DNA of 64,000 nt from Embleya sp051903075 (GCF_051903075.1 NZ_CP182422.1:7053763-7117762), one strand, 5' to 3'. Shown: positions 9,512 to 19,291, numbered from the stretch's first letter. A program made the numbers and translations. Notes: generated from the letters alone by a model not told the origin.

Positions 9512-10282
9512 TCAGCTGGCCACCGGCTCGTCGAGGACATCGTCGGAGACGAGGATCGCCTGGTGCAGATTGCGCAGCGACCGGCACGGCTCCAACCCCA
9601 ACTGCGAATGCAGCACCCCACGCGCCAACTGGTAGACCTGCAGGGCTTCGGCCTGCCGCTCGGAGCGGTACAGCACCAGCATCAACTGCCGGTAGAACGC
9701 CTCACGCAGGGGATGGTGCGCGGTCAGCCTGGAGAGCCGACTGAGGATCTCGCGATGACGGCCCAGCGCGATGTACGCGTCGATGCACATCTCCTCGCAG
9801 TCCAGCCGCTCCTGCTCGGCCCAGGTGGCGAATCCACTGACGATGGGACCCTCGCCCACACCGTCCAGGACCGGTCCCCGGTACAGCGCCAACGCCTTCT
9901 CCAGATCGACCACGGCATCGGCGAAGCGTCCCGCCCGGTGATGCGCGCGTCCGCTGTCGGCGGCGCGTTGGAAGTCGTGCAGGTCCGACTCGCCGTCCTC
10001 GACCCGCAGCAGATACCCCGGGATCCGAGTGGCGATGGCATCCGCGCGCCCGCCCACGGCGGTGAGCAACTTGCGGAGCTGGCACACATAGACGTGCAGG
10101 GCGGGCGTCGCCCGCCGCGGTGGGTTCTCCCGCCACAATTCGTTGATGAGCTGGTCCTTGGTCACCACACGCCCGGCTCCGATGAGCAGGGCGGCCAGCA
10201 ACACCTCGGTCTTGGGCGCACTGAGGATCGATTGGCCGCGCTCACCCGAGACGCGCAAGGGGCCGAGCAGTTCATAACGCAT
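9512..10282 (-). CDS. SARP-family pathway activator
   Basis: This 256-aa protein begins MRYELLGPLRV, the standard opening of Streptomyces antibiotic regulatory proteins. An OmpR-type winged-helix domain (to about residue 95, containing KDQLINELW) is followed by the bacterial transcriptional activation domain rich in alpha-helical repeats. Two in-frame ATGs exist. The second is chosen because GGGGAG lies seven bases before it, whereas the first is too close to that site. SARPs activate biosynthetic operons by binding direct heptamer repeats near the -35 region, and its neighbours make the PKS and fkbH genes the likely targets. There is no AfsR-type ATPase domain, so it belongs to the small-SARP group. 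Confidence 0.93.
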   Translation of the reverse strand: MRYELLGPLRVSGERGQSILSAPKTEVLLAALLIGAGRVVTKDQLINELWRENPPRRATPALHVYVCQLRKLLTAVGGRADAIATRIPGYLLRVEDGESDLHDFQRAADSGRAHHRAGRFADAVVDLEKALALYRGPVLDGVGEGPIVSGFATWAEQERLDCEEMCIDAYIALGRHREILSRLSRLTAHHPLREAFYRQLMLVLYRSERQAEALQVYQLARGVLHSQLGLEPCRSLRNLHQAILVSDDVLDEPVAS

Positions 10283-10732
10283 GGGCATTCTCCCCGTAAG
10301 AGACCACATTGCGAATGCCCTTCGAGTCTTGGGGAGTCGCCCACCGGGCGCATCGGTGAAACTACTTAGAGCCCCCCGTCGACCGAAAACCACCGTCCCG
10401 AAAGCCCTCGGCGCGGTCTCGATCATGCTCACGACCAGCGGTTGTCCCGCGTAGACCCCGGAAAGATGCCCGCTGCGGCGCACCCACGAAACCCCCGAAG
10501 ATTAACCGCCGCGAAACAATCCGCGACACCACGTACGACATTACGACGCGGGGAATCGAACGCTCCGCTTCCCGATACATCCCCTGAAACCCGGACACGG
10601 TCGGATCCGCCGCGCCGCCGAACCATTCCACCTCGAAAACGGCTGACTCACACCGGGGTCCACCCGCGTCTCCACCCGTGTTTCCACCCGTGGGTCCAGG
10701 TGCGGAACGGGCGATGGCGGCAGCCTGGGGAC
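10283..10732. other. Intergenic region upstream of divergent SARP and membrane-protein genes
   Basis: No convincing gene. It must hold the promoters for the leftward SARP operon and the rightward membrane-protein gene. The only clear structure is a set of three 12-bp-spaced direct repeats, listed separately. Confidence 0.6.
10659..10694. repeat. Three direct repeats with 12-bp period
   Basis: TCCACCC occurs at 10659, 10671 and 10683, each followed by GCG or GTG. The array ends about 40 bp before the ATG of the membrane-protein gene. It could be a regulator site or chance repetition. Confidence 0.5.
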
Positions 10733-11275
10733 ATGAACACCACAGACTGGATCACCGACATCCTTCTCGTTCTCATCGTCTTTCGGCAGTTGCGGGAGGA
10801 CCGGCTGGACCGCAAGACCTTCCTCATTCCGTTGGGGATCGTGGCCTTCGTGGCGTGGAAGTACCTGGACACGATTCCCACCGCGGGCAACGACACGGTG
10901 TTGATCGGCGCCCTGATGGCGATCGGCGCGGCGCTCGGCGTGGCGGGCGGCATCTTCACCCGGATCCGCTCCGCCGGCGGGCATCTGCTGATCAAGGCCG
11001 GTGCGGTCTCCGCGGTGTTGTGGGTGGTGGGCATGGGCGCGCGGATGGGGTTCCAGGTGTGGGTCGACCACGGCGGTGCCGACGATGTGGCCCGCTTCAG
11101 CCTCGACCACCACATTACGAGCGGGCAGGCGTGGGTGGCTGCGTTCGTGCTGATGGCGCTCACCGAGGTCGTCACCCGGGTGGCCACGATCTTCGTCCGG
11201 AGCCGGATGGTGGGCTCCGCACGGTCGGCGAACACGGCGGCGCGTGCGGTGTCGTCCCTGGACCGGGTGGCCTGA
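10733..11275 (+). CDS. Small integral membrane protein (DUF1453-like)
   Basis: This is a 180-aa protein with four to five hydrophobic stretches and a start of MNTTDWITDILLVLIVFRQL. The segment LDTIPTAGNDTVLIG and the overall layout resemble a family of Streptomyces membrane proteins annotated as DUF1453. I assign this from memory of the family, without a search. The frame stays open upstream, but this ATG is chosen because coding character and the typical N-terminus begin here. The stop is 20 bp before the histidine kinase start, so it may be co-transcribed with the two-component genes. Function is unknown. Confidence 0.8.
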   Translation: MNTTDWITDILLVLIVFRQLREDRLDRKTFLIPLGIVAFVAWKYLDTIPTAGNDTVLIGALMAIGAALGVAGGIFTRIRSAGGHLLIKAGAVSAVLWVVGMGARMGFQVWVDHGGADDVARFSLDHHITSGQAWVAAFVLMALTEVVTRVATIFVRSRMVGSARSANTAARAVSSLDRVA

Positions 11276-11295
11276 CGGTGGGATATGGTCGCGCC

Positions 11296-12486
11296 GTGCC
11301 CGAATCCGAGAGCGTTCCCGTAGCCGGGTCGTCTTCGGGGCGCGGTCCCGGTCCGCGAGCGATGGTCCGGCACGACCCCCGGGTGCAGTGGGCCTTCACC
11401 CTGGGCGTGATCGTCGTGGGAATCGCGACGATCCGCCCGATGGGCTTCAGCGGTCGCGGCCTGGCCGTCGTCGTCCTCGTCGCGTTGAACTCGCTGTTCC
11501 TGTTGGGCCGCAACGTTCCCCAGGACCGGGTCCCCGCACGGATGGTCGTCGTATGGGCGTCGCTGGGCATCGTCGCGGCGGCCTCCCTGATCGGCGCCGC
11601 CCGTACCGGGACCGGTTACCTGTTCGCGTTCTTTCTCGTCGGCCACATCGGTTACCGGCTCCCGCCCGTATGGGCCGTCCCGCTCGCGGCGCTGGCCGGC
11701 GGGCTCTGCGGGGGAGTGCTGTATCTGCACCTGGGCCCGGGGCACGAGTCGTTGTCCTGGGGGATCGGGTTGTGCGCCGCCCTGCCGGTGGTGGTGGGCA
11801 TCGTCAGCCGCAGCAGGCAGCGGGCGATCGACGCCGTGATCGAATCCGCGGAATCCGCCGAGCGCGCCGCCCGCGCCGAGGCCCGCACGGCCGCCCTGGC
11901 CGAGCGCAGCCGCATCGCCCGGGACGTGCACGACGTCCTCGCACACTCCCTGGCCGGCATCAACATGCAACTCGAACTGGTGGACGCCCTCCTCGACACG
12001 GGCGACCTGACCAGGATCCGCGAGGCCAACGGCCGGGCGCACAGCCTGGTCAAGGAGAGTCTGAAGCAGGCCCAGTGGACCGTTCACGCGCTGCGCGAGG
12101 ACACGCTGCCGCTGCTGGGGAGCCTGACCGCGATGATCGAGTCGTCGGGCCATCGGGACGCGCTCACCGTCGACGGCACCGTACGCGAACCACCGGCCCG
12201 CGTGGTCCAGCACCTGCTGCGGATCGCCCAGGAGGCGCTGACCAACGCCGCTCGGCACGCGCCCGGAGGCGACGTACGGGTGGAGGTGACGTTCGCCGCC
12301 GCATCCACGACACTGAGGATCCGCAACGGCCCCGCCACCCGGGAGGCGGCCGGGGCCGGCAGCGGCATGGGACTGATCGGGATGCGCGAACGCATCGCCA
12401 TGGTGGACGGAACCCTGACCGCCGGACCGATCACCGAGGGACCGGACCGAGGCGGCTGGCAGGTGGAGGCGGTGATCCCGGAATGA
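11296..12486 (+). CDS. Sensor histidine kinase, NarL/DesK type
   Basis: This 396-aa protein has about six transmembrane helices (roughly residues 30-175). A HisKA_3 dimerisation domain follows with the phospho-acceptor His in ARDVHDVLAHSL, then a HATPase_c domain ending with GSGMGLIGMRERI. The GTG start gives VPESESVPV, and longer in-frame versions upstream overlap the previous gene. The TGA overlaps the response-regulator ATG (ATGA), which fixes the pair as one unit. The sensed signal is unknown because there is no extracellular sensor domain, only the membrane helices. Confidence 0.93.
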   Translation: MPESESVPVAGSSSGRGPGPRAMVRHDPRVQWAFTLGVIVVGIATIRPMGFSGRGLAVVVLVALNSLFLLGRNVPQDRVPARMVVVWASLGIVAAASLIGAARTGTGYLFAFFLVGHIGYRLPPVWAVPLAALAGGLCGGVLYLHLGPGHESLSWGIGLCAALPVVVGIVSRSRQRAIDAVIESAESAERAARAEARTAALAERSRIARDVHDVLAHSLAGINMQLELVDALLDTGDLTRIREANGRAHSLVKESLKQAQWTVHALREDTLPLLGSLTAMIESSGHRDALTVDGTVREPPARVVQHLLRIAQEALTNAARHAPGGDVRVEVTFAAASTTLRIRNGPATREAAGAGSGMGLIGMRERIAMVDGTLTAGPITEGPDRGGWQVEAVIPE

Positions 12487-13175
12487 GCGACACAGGCGAC
12501 ACCACGCGTCACGACGCGCCGGCGGCCGATGTGCCCCGGCGACTGCGGGTGGTCGTGGCCGACGACCAGGCCGCCGTGCGCGAACCGCTCGCGGCCGTAC
12601 TCGCGCTCTCCGAGGACATCGACGTCGTCGCGGCCGCCGAGGACGGGGACCAGGTGCTCGCCGCGGCTGCCGCGGGCCCGGTGGACGTGGTGCTCATGGA
12701 CCTGCGCATGCCCCGGACCGACGGCATCGAGGCGACCCGCCGACTCACCGACGAACACCCCGAGGTGGCCGTCGTCGTCCTGACCACCTTCGCCGACGAC
12801 GACTCGATCCTGGCCGCCCTGAGCGCGGGCGCCCGCGGCTACCTCACCAAGAACGCCGGACGCCGCGACATCGTCCGCGCGATCCGAGCCGCCGCCGCGG
12901 GCCAGTCCGTCCTCGACCGCGAGGTCCAGGACCGCCTGCTGGCCACCGTCCGCACCCGGGCCACGACGCCGAGCCACAACCTTCCCGACGACCTCACACC
13001 CCGCGAACGCGAAGTCCTCGCCCTCATCGGCCAGGGCCTGCCCAACCGGGCCATCGCCGAGAAACTCTTCATCAGCGAGGCCACCGTCAAAACCCACATC
13101 AACAACCTCTTCGCCAAGGCCGGCATCCGCGACCGCGCCGACGCGGTACGCCGAGCCATCGCGGGCGGCCTGTAA
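12483..13175 (+). CDS. Response regulator, NarL/LuxR family
   Basis: This 230-aa protein has an N-terminal receiver domain (VVVADDQ, phospho-acceptor Asp in VVLMDLRMP, Lys in YLTKNAG). The C-terminal LuxR-type HTH contains LTPREREVLALIGQG and AEKLFISEATVKTHINNLF. Its ATG overlaps the stop of the kinase gene, so it is almost certainly the cognate partner. Targets are unknown, but its own operon and the neighbouring biosynthetic genes are candidates. Confidence 0.95.
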   Translation: MSDTGDTTRHDAPAADVPRRLRVVVADDQAAVREPLAAVLALSEDIDVVAAAEDGDQVLAAAAAGPVDVVLMDLRMPRTDGIEATRRLTDEHPEVAVVVLTTFADDDSILAALSAGARGYLTKNAGRRDIVRAIRAAAAGQSVLDREVQDRLLATVRTRATTPSHNLPDDLTPREREVLALIGQGLPNRAIAEKLFISEATVKTHINNLFAKAGIRDRADAVRRAIAGGL

Positions 13176-13690
13176 CACCGACGCCGGACGACTGCTCCCG
13201 CCTCCGGCCGTCGCGGTGAGTCGGCGAGAGGCCGCCACCCGAGCCGTGGACCGATCGTCGGCGGTGCGTGAGGGCGCGTACGGGAGTGTGGCGGTCGCCG
13301 TGACGATCGTGGACCGTCCGGTGGGAGGGCTCGACCTTCCTGTGTCGGCCGGCACGCGGCGGACGGCGGCGAGGAAAGCCCGACACCGCCAGGCCGTTCG
13401 AGGACTTCACCGGCGCGCGATACGGCCTGCCGCCCCATGTTGCCCATCGACGGGGACCCTCGACGTCCGACCCATCGACCCATCGACCCACAGGACCGGA
13501 GCACAGTCCCGGCGCATGCCGACCGTCGGCGGGAACACCCCGGCGAAAAGAACGATTCGACGACGCGCCCACTCGACTTCCGGGCGCCACGCCACGAACG
13601 CCCCGGAGCTCCCGTCGTCACGCTCCGGGGGCGCTGCGACAGACCACCTCCTGCCGGCCGCCGTCGCCGCCCCCGCACCGGCCTCGGCTC
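13176..13690. other. Intergenic, no gene recognised
   Basis: This is the gap between two convergent genes. Open frames exist on both strands but none has a recognisable product or a good ribosome site. A short run of CATCGACC repeats occurs near 13480. Confidence 0.55.
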
Positions 13691-16612
13691 TCAGCGCGTC
13701 GTGAGTCCGAACCCGTACGTGCCCGAGAGAGCCGGGTCCGGCTTGTCGACGACGATGACGTACGTCGAGGTTTCCGGGAGGGTGAGTACGCCCAGATCCT
13801 GGCAGATCGAGACGGCGGGCAACAGCGGTGCCACTCCCTTTCGTTCGTCGTCGACGCTCCCGTACAGCCGCCATCGGAACCGGCATTCACCCCCCGGCAG
13901 GTGGTTGAAGTGCGTCTTTTGCCCGCCCTCGCTCGCGAAGCGCAGTTCGTACCTCGGGCTTCCCGCCGGGAGGAAGCCCGTACAGGCGAAGGCACTGCCG
14001 AGTTGTTCGGTGTCCCCGATGATCAGCGTGAAGCGGGGGGTGACGTCGCCGTTGTCCTCAGCGCGACATTCGGACCGGTCCGGAGGGTTCTCGTCGGTCG
14101 GTGCCGTGCGGCGCGTGGCCGCTTGGAACGCCTCCTGCGCCGCGGTCGCGGCGGCGAACTCCTCGCGCCCCGTCGGGGCCACGTCGAAGACGCAGTCCTC
14201 GAGCAGTTCGGGGTCCGTGACCCCGGCGCCCCGACACGTCGCGTCGGCCCGGTCGCGTGCGGCCAAGGCGGTGGGAGGCGTGGGGAATCGGCGATTGGTG
14301 AACGTCGCCGTCGACTGGCCCGGGGCGTAGTCGAACAACGAGGCTTCCTGCGTGATGCGCCATCGGTCGGCGTACGGGCCGTGCAGGTCGTCGGGCCTGG
14401 CGGGGACGGCGAGTGTGTTGCCCGCGCCCATGTCCAGATCGTTGTCGGGCCGGCCGTCGAAGTTGCCCAGCAGGCCCTCCATGCGCCCCCGCCGAGCGGA
14501 CGGCACGACCACGTCCGCCCGGAGGCCGAAAGCGCCGATGGTGCTCACGTGCAGTCGGCTTCCGTCGGGCCAGACGACGCTGTACAGCGTGGCGGCGCCC
14601 TCGCCCTGCCTCGTCAGCACCCCGCCATGGGGCAACGCCGTGTCACCCGCCGGCGGGGCGATCGTAACGCCGTTCAGATGAACCTCGATCACCTCCGGGC
14701 CGTCGGTCAGATACAAGCCGACCCGGTCGCCGGCGACGTTCGCGGCCAGTGCGCCGTTGATGCTCGCCGTGGTCAAACCGGGATAGGCCTTCTGGCGCGC
14801 CTGCACGAGCAGCCCGTCGGCCGGTGAGCGCGCGAGGGTGAACTCGCCCACCGATTGCAGGTCGTAGCGCAGGTTGTCGAAGGTCACCAGGTGCGGATCG
14901 CCGTTGCTGCCGCCCGTACCGCAACTCTCACCCTCGCGGCGGGGGAGGGCCGGGCGTGCGGGGGCGGCCTGTACCGCGTTGCCTGCGGGCGCCGGACGTG
15001 GCCGCGGCACCGGGGGGCTCGGTGGCCGACAGCCGGGCATGGGCGCGGGCGCGGGGGCCGACGGTGCCGAACCGGTGCCGGGCTTCGGCTTTTGCTTCGC
15101 GGGGCCGCAGAAGGCATTGAGTCGGATGCCGGTGAATGTCATGGTGCCCGGCTTGTCGCCTCCGCTGATGCCGAGGTAGGCGCGCCCTTTGGGGATGGGC
15201 TGGAATCGTGTGCCCGCACCCGGTGTGTCCTCCGGACACTTGCAGTCGGCCCCCATCGTGCAGAACACCGTCGAAAGCGCCGCCGGGAAGACGAAGTCGC
15301 CCGCGTTGCCGGGTCCGAATCTGCCGCCGGGCGCGTCGTTCGGGCCGGGAGTGAACCGCAGCACCTCTGCGGTGACGTTCAGCGCCGTCACCGCGGCCGC
15401 CAGTGGCAATGAATCGATGTCCTTGGAGGTGCCGTCGGCGACGCGGAGAGTCGTGGTCAGATTCTCCTTCGCACCGGTGATGGCCGCCCCCTGCGTCGTC
15501 CACGCGGGGCCGTGTGCGGGATCGCGCGTGTAACTGGCGGGCCAACTCTGTCGGATGTCGTCGGCGCTGCTGCCCAACGCGGCGGTGAACGCGGCATCGC
15601 TGTGTCCGGTGCCCGCATCCGCCGACGCCCGGACGACCGGGACGAAGCGGTTCAGCACGTCGATCCCGCGGTAGTCCAACTCCCACCAGAATCCCATGGC
15701 TTCGTACGACGACTTGACGAGTGGCCTACCGGCGTGGCGGAGGTAGCCGTTCCACTTGGTGGAGGATTGGTTGAACCTGCCGAACAGCTTGCCGGTCACC
15801 CAATCGGCCAGCCCCTCGGCCACCCACGACGGGATGTTGAGGTACGCCTTGAGATCCCCGATGGCCACGCCCGCCGCGCAGTGGGTGACTTCGTGGAGGA
15901 TGGCTGCGTCGGCGTCGTGGTCCGGGTCGCTCGTGTCGAAGAACTTCGGATAGAAATGGATCAGGCACTGCGGGGTTTTTCCCGTATACCAGCCCAGGGT
16001 GTCCGCGAGGATGATTTCCGATGGTTCGGAGGGTGCGGGCGTCGCGGACACGCAGGCGCCGAAGTTCGGCGTGGGAACGCTCAATCCGATGATTTGCGAG
16101 ACCGTCATCCACCAGCCGACGAGCTGCGTGCGAAGGCCTGGATTGTTCGGCATCGTCTTCGGGCAGGCGGCGTTCGCCGGAAGGTCCGTGAGTGTCCCGA
16201 GCGGTTTGGCCGAGCCCTTCGTGCCGCCGGGTTCGGCTTCCTCGGACGGCTCGTCGGGCGTGCGGATGGCATCGATCGCGGCGCGCTGCTCCGGCGTGAT
16301 CTCGTCCCAGACGGACTTGACCCAACGCAACGCGGCCGACCCCGAGGTCAGTTCGCTGCGGTCGCCCGAGACCGGTGCCACCCCGGGGAGCGGTTCGTAG
16401 ACTGTGGCGAATGCGGCAAGCGCCATCTCCTTGGAGACTTCGCCGTTGCGACCGGCCATATCCATGATCTTCTGCCAGGCACTCGGCGGGGGCTCGCCTC
16501 CCTCATGGTGCCGACCGAACGGCCCGCAACCCGTCGGCAGGCCGAGCAACAGGATCGCCAATACCAAGATCCAGACCCGCGGCCACCCGCCGGTGTATAC
16601 CCTCGAAGCCAT
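13691..16612 (-). CDS. Exported zinc-peptidase-like protein with VWD domain
   Basis: The protein is 973 aa. The start is the ATG of MASRVYTGG, with GGGGAG five bases upstream. An Arg-containing N-terminus and a hydrophobic stretch end in LPTGC, an imperfect lipobox, so a lipoprotein is likely. Residues 240-244 are HEVTH, with a downstream Glu266 in WVAEGLADW, the arrangement of a gluzincin metallopeptidase. A Pro-rich linker leads to a von Willebrand type D domain (about 560-720; GDPHLVTFDN) containing the LGNFDG signature. The remainder is a beta-rich C-terminal region with several Cys. It probably acts at the cell surface. The zincin-VWD combination is unusual in bacteria, and the substrate is unknown. 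Confidence 0.88.
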   Translation of the reverse strand: MASRVYTGGWPRVWILVLAILLLGLPTGCGPFGRHHEGGEPPPSAWQKIMDMAGRNGEVSKEMALAAFATVYEPLPGVAPVSGDRSELTSGSAALRWVKSVWDEITPEQRAAIDAIRTPDEPSEEAEPGGTKGSAKPLGTLTDLPANAACPKTMPNNPGLRTQLVGWWMTVSQIIGLSVPTPNFGACVSATPAPSEPSEIILADTLGWYTGKTPQCLIHFYPKFFDTSDPDHDADAAILHEVTHCAAGVAIGDLKAYLNIPSWVAEGLADWVTGKLFGRFNQSSTKWNGYLRHAGRPLVKSSYEAMGFWWELDYRGIDVLNRFVPVVRASADAGTGHSDAAFTAALGSSADDIRQSWPASYTRDPAHGPAWTTQGAAITGAKENLTTTLRVADGTSKDIDSLPLAAAVTALNVTAEVLRFTPGPNDAPGGRFGPGNAGDFVFPAALSTVFCTMGADCKCPEDTPGAGTRFQPIPKGRAYLGISGGDKPGTMTFTGIRLNAFCGPAKQKPKPGTGSAPSAPAPAPMPGCRPPSPPVPRPRPAPAGNAVQAAPARPALPRREGESCGTGGSNGDPHLVTFDNLRYDLQSVGEFTLARSPADGLLVQARQKAYPGLTTASINGALAANVAGDRVGLYLTDGPEVIEVHLNGVTIAPPAGDTALPHGGVLTRQGEGAATLYSVVWPDGSRLHVSTIGAFGLRADVVVPSARRGRMEGLLGNFDGRPDNDLDMGAGNTLAVPARPDDLHGPYADRWRITQEASLFDYAPGQSTATFTNRRFPTPPTALAARDRADATCRGAGVTDPELLEDCVFDVAPTGREEFAAATAAQEAFQAATRRTAPTDENPPDRSECRAEDNGDVTPRFTLIIGDTEQLGSAFACTGFLPAGSPRYELRFASEGGQKTHFNHLPGGECRFRWRLYGSVDDERKGVAPLLPAVSICQDLGVLTLPETSTYVIVVDKPDPALSGTYGFGLTTR

Positions 16613-17122
16613 GCGATCTCCCCGCCGGGACGGGGCCGCTCTGCCGGCGCGGGCCGCGTTGTACATACATTAGGGGCGATTTGCGACGGATCGCGCCCTT
16701 CGGTCGGTGTGTCGTGGCGGATCCGCCCGTTTGCGTGCATGGCCCCAGCCCGATCGAGACTCGACGCCTCGGCCGGGTGGTGGGTGTGTATGCCGGGCGC
16801 GTGGGCCGGCGGCGACAGCAGGGTCACTGGCAAGCCTGTGCGGCCGGCGAGTGGCCGACACCCCACCGGTGATCCGCCCTGGTGGACGAACTCCCTTCCG
16901 GCAGCGGGGGATAGGCCGACCCGGCCGTCGCACGATCGACGGCCGCTCACCCCCACGGACGCGCAGGACCACCGCGGTCGGGGGCGACCACCCGAGATAC
17001 GACTACCGCATGGAATCGGGCCGTTGCCGATCGACGACAGCGCACCACCAGGCCGCAAGGGCCCTCACGCGTTCGAGATCACATCCGCGTGCGACCCGTC
17101 ACCAACCTTCGTGGGCATACAC
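16613..17122. other. Intergenic, no gene recognised
   Basis: Upstream region of the zincin/VWD gene and downstream of the SnoaL-like gene. The short open frames lack recognisable products. Confidence 0.5.
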
Positions 17123-17494
17123 CTAACCCAGGAATGCCGGCTCGTCGATGACGTACCGCCAGGTGCCGTCGGGCTGTTGCCGGGCGACCTCGACCGATGT
17201 GCCGGTCGAGTCGATCGATTCACCGTCCGCCGTGACGCCGGTGAAGTGCCAGTCACCGGCCATCAGCGCGAGTCCGCCCGCCGTGACGAGCCGGCGGGAC
17301 CTCACGGTGAAGCCCGGTTTCATGGCGAGCATCCGGGCCAGGCTCTCGCGGATGGCGTCGACGCCCCGGTCGAGGCCGGACGGGCCGCCGAAGGTGGCCT
17401 CGTCCTCGTAGAGGCGGACGAGCCCGTCGAGGTCGCCCTCGCGGACGCGGGCTTCGTACAGGGAGTTCAGTTCCTCGGGGCTGAGCGCGGTCAT
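17123..17494 (-). CDS. SnoaL-like/NTF2-fold protein
   Basis: The 123-aa protein has the length and pattern of the SnoaL-like or DUF4440 branch of the NTF2 fold: an N-terminal helix pair (LNSLYEARVREGDLDGLVRL), YEDEATF, then curved sheet strands ending with RYVIDEPAFLG. Members bind small hydrophobic ligands or act as cyclases or isomerases, and no catalytic residue set can be assigned here. AAGGAG lies seven bases before the ATG. It is 75 bp after the AraC-family gene on the same strand and is a plausible target or partner of that regulator. Confidence 0.88.
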   Translation of the reverse strand: MTALSPEELNSLYEARVREGDLDGLVRLYEDEATFGGPSGLDRGVDAIRESLARMLAMKPGFTVRSRRLVTAGGLALMAGDWHFTGVTADGESIDSTGTSVEVARQQPDGTWRYVIDEPAFLG

Positions 17495-17569
17495 GGCCGG
17501 TCTCCTTCGTATGCGTGCGGGATCACCGCGACGCTATGCGCGGCCCGACCGTCCGGGCTTGGACGAAAT

Positions 17570-18397
17570 TCACCTGACCTGGGGCGGCGCGCCGGTCTCG
17601 CCCATACCCGTGGTGACGCAGCCGCAGGGCAGGGCGCGGGCGAGGTACCGGGTGAGGGAGGTGCCGGTGAACTCGCGGATGTCGCGGGCGAGGTGGGACT
17701 GGTCGTAGTAGCCGGCATCGAAGGCCGCCTGCTGCCAGCTCTCGCCGCGGCGGATCCGGCGCATCACCGACCGGAACCGGAGCAGCCGGGCCAGCGTCTT
17801 CGGAGGTCGGCCGAGCTGCCGGTGGAACCGCTTGATCAGGTACGCGTGGCTCCATCCGACCTCGGCGGCCAGCCGACCGATCGGGATACGCCCGCCGGTC
17901 CCGACCAACCGCCGCCACGCATACGCCACCTCCGGCGCGGGACGAGGACCCCGGTCCGCCCTCTCCAGCAGAAACCGGTCCAGCAGCGCGAACCGCTCCG
18001 GCCGGCCGGGCGCCTCCCGCATCGCCTCGACCAATTCCCGCCCCACGCCGCCGAACAGCTCACCGAAATCCACCGCCTCGCTCACCGCGGTACCGAACAC
18101 CGTGTACGCCCCCGGCGGACTCAACCTCACCGCGACCCACTCTCGCCCCTGCGCCGCACCACCCGCACTCCGCAACGGGCGTTGCGCACTCCGGAAGATG
18201 TGCCCGGTACCGGTCACGAACGCGTCCGGCCCGCCTGCGGCGGGCTCGGTGATGTTGAAGACAAGCGACACCGACGGCTCGGCCGGCACCAGCAGCGAAC
18301 CGGACGAGACCATCTCCCTGGTACCGCTGTAGTCGTCGGCGACCAGATCCCGCACACCGACATGGGCCGTTCCCACCACCCGCACCAATTCCGCCAT
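17570..18397 (-). CDS. AraC-family transcriptional regulator
   Basis: The protein is 275 aa. A variable N-terminal ligand domain with GREWVAVRLSPPGAY resembles the DUF6597/AraC_binding type. The C-terminal AraC double HTH has IPIGRLAAEVGWSHAYLIKR and AFDAGYYDQSHLARDIREF. An ATG and an adjacent GTG are both possible starts, and the ATG is used. It probably controls the downstream SnoaL-like gene. Confidence 0.93.
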   Translation of the reverse strand: MAELVRVVGTAHVGVRDLVADDYSGTREMVSSGSLLVPAEPSVSLVFNITEPAAGGPDAFVTGTGHIFRSAQRPLRSAGGAAQGREWVAVRLSPPGAYTVFGTAVSEAVDFGELFGGVGRELVEAMREAPGRPERFALLDRFLLERADRGPRPAPEVAYAWRRLVGTGGRIPIGRLAAEVGWSHAYLIKRFHRQLGRPPKTLARLLRFRSVMRRIRRGESWQQAAFDAGYYDQSHLARDIREFTGTSLTRYLARALPCGCVTTGMGETGAPPQVR

Positions 18398-19028
18398 CAC
18401 ACCAGACTCTCAAAGTCGGCGCGCAGGGACCGCCACGGCATCAACCCCCAACAGGCCATCGACACCTTCATCACCCACGCCGACACCACCCCCACCGCAT
18501 CGGCACCGACCCGATCCCGCCCTCCCCGGTCGGCCACACACGTTTTGCCGAGCGATGAGCGTCATGTACCGCCCGTCTCGCGGGGTCGCGGATCGTGTGT
18601 CGCAGCCGCCGTCACGGCGAGCCGACAACCCGACGCCCGCGTGCGGCCCCAACGCGTCCCGGACGGCGATGCCGTACCCGCAGGCCGCCACCGTCGTGCA
18701 CGCACCCCGAACCCCGTGCGGACACATCCGAACCGGACCAACTTTCCGTGCACCGCGAGTCCGTGCGCTCACTGCGTGCCACGCTCGGGGCGCGGCGGCC
18801 CAAGCCGGCGGCCGAGGCGATGAACGAGGCGCTGACCGTGTGTAATCCGCCGACCAGTTGCTCGCGCAGTGGCTGGAAAGGTCGAGGACGGCCGCCTCGA
18901 CGCGGTCCGTTCGGCGGGCCGGGCCGAACGCGGCCGTGAACTCCAAGCAATACCGGTGGTTGGTGCCGCGCCTCATGCTGTGCACCAAGCACCGCAACTC
19001 CGAAGGAGAACTCCGCGATCCTGTCGGC
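18398..19028. other. Intergenic or decayed DNA
   Basis: No intact gene recognised. It separates the AraC gene from an IS110 relic and is probably degraded insertion-sequence or flanking DNA. Confidence 0.5.
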
Positions 19029-19258
19029 GGCATTGGCCGAGGCGCTGGGCGACACGGGACCCGCTACACCGGGACCGCGATGCCGCGGCCCGTGGGGAAG
19101 ACGGATGCCAAGGACGCCATCATCGTCACCGATCAGACTCGGATACGCCGGAACCCGACCGCGCTGGGCCCGAACGACGAGAGCACGCCGTCGAATTGCG
19201 CGTGCTGACCGACAGTCGGGCCGACGTCAACGTCGACCGCCCCCGCCGGTACGGGTCG
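19029..19258 (+). pseudogene. IS110-family transposase remnant
   Basis: The frame containing GKTDAKDAIIVTDQTRIRR matches the conserved DEDD-transposase segment of IS110 elements (usually GKTDAKDAxVIADQARxRRD). After GPNDE the homology (VELRVLTDSRAD) continues in a different frame, showing a frameshift. Neither the N-terminal catalytic region nor the C-terminal transposase_20 domain is present. It is a dead fragment. Confidence 0.6.
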
Positions 19259-19291
19259 ATCATCCCGGCCGAGCGGAATCACGTTCGTTCG

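Noticed and set aside
10659..10694. Calling the repeats a SARP box
   Set aside because: The spacing is 12 bp rather than 11, and the site is not placed before the PKS or fkbH genes.
15512..18823. Long plus-strand open frame across the zincin/VWD gene and SnoaL/AraC genes
   Set aside because: No domain is recognisable. It lies antisense to genes with clear families and starts.
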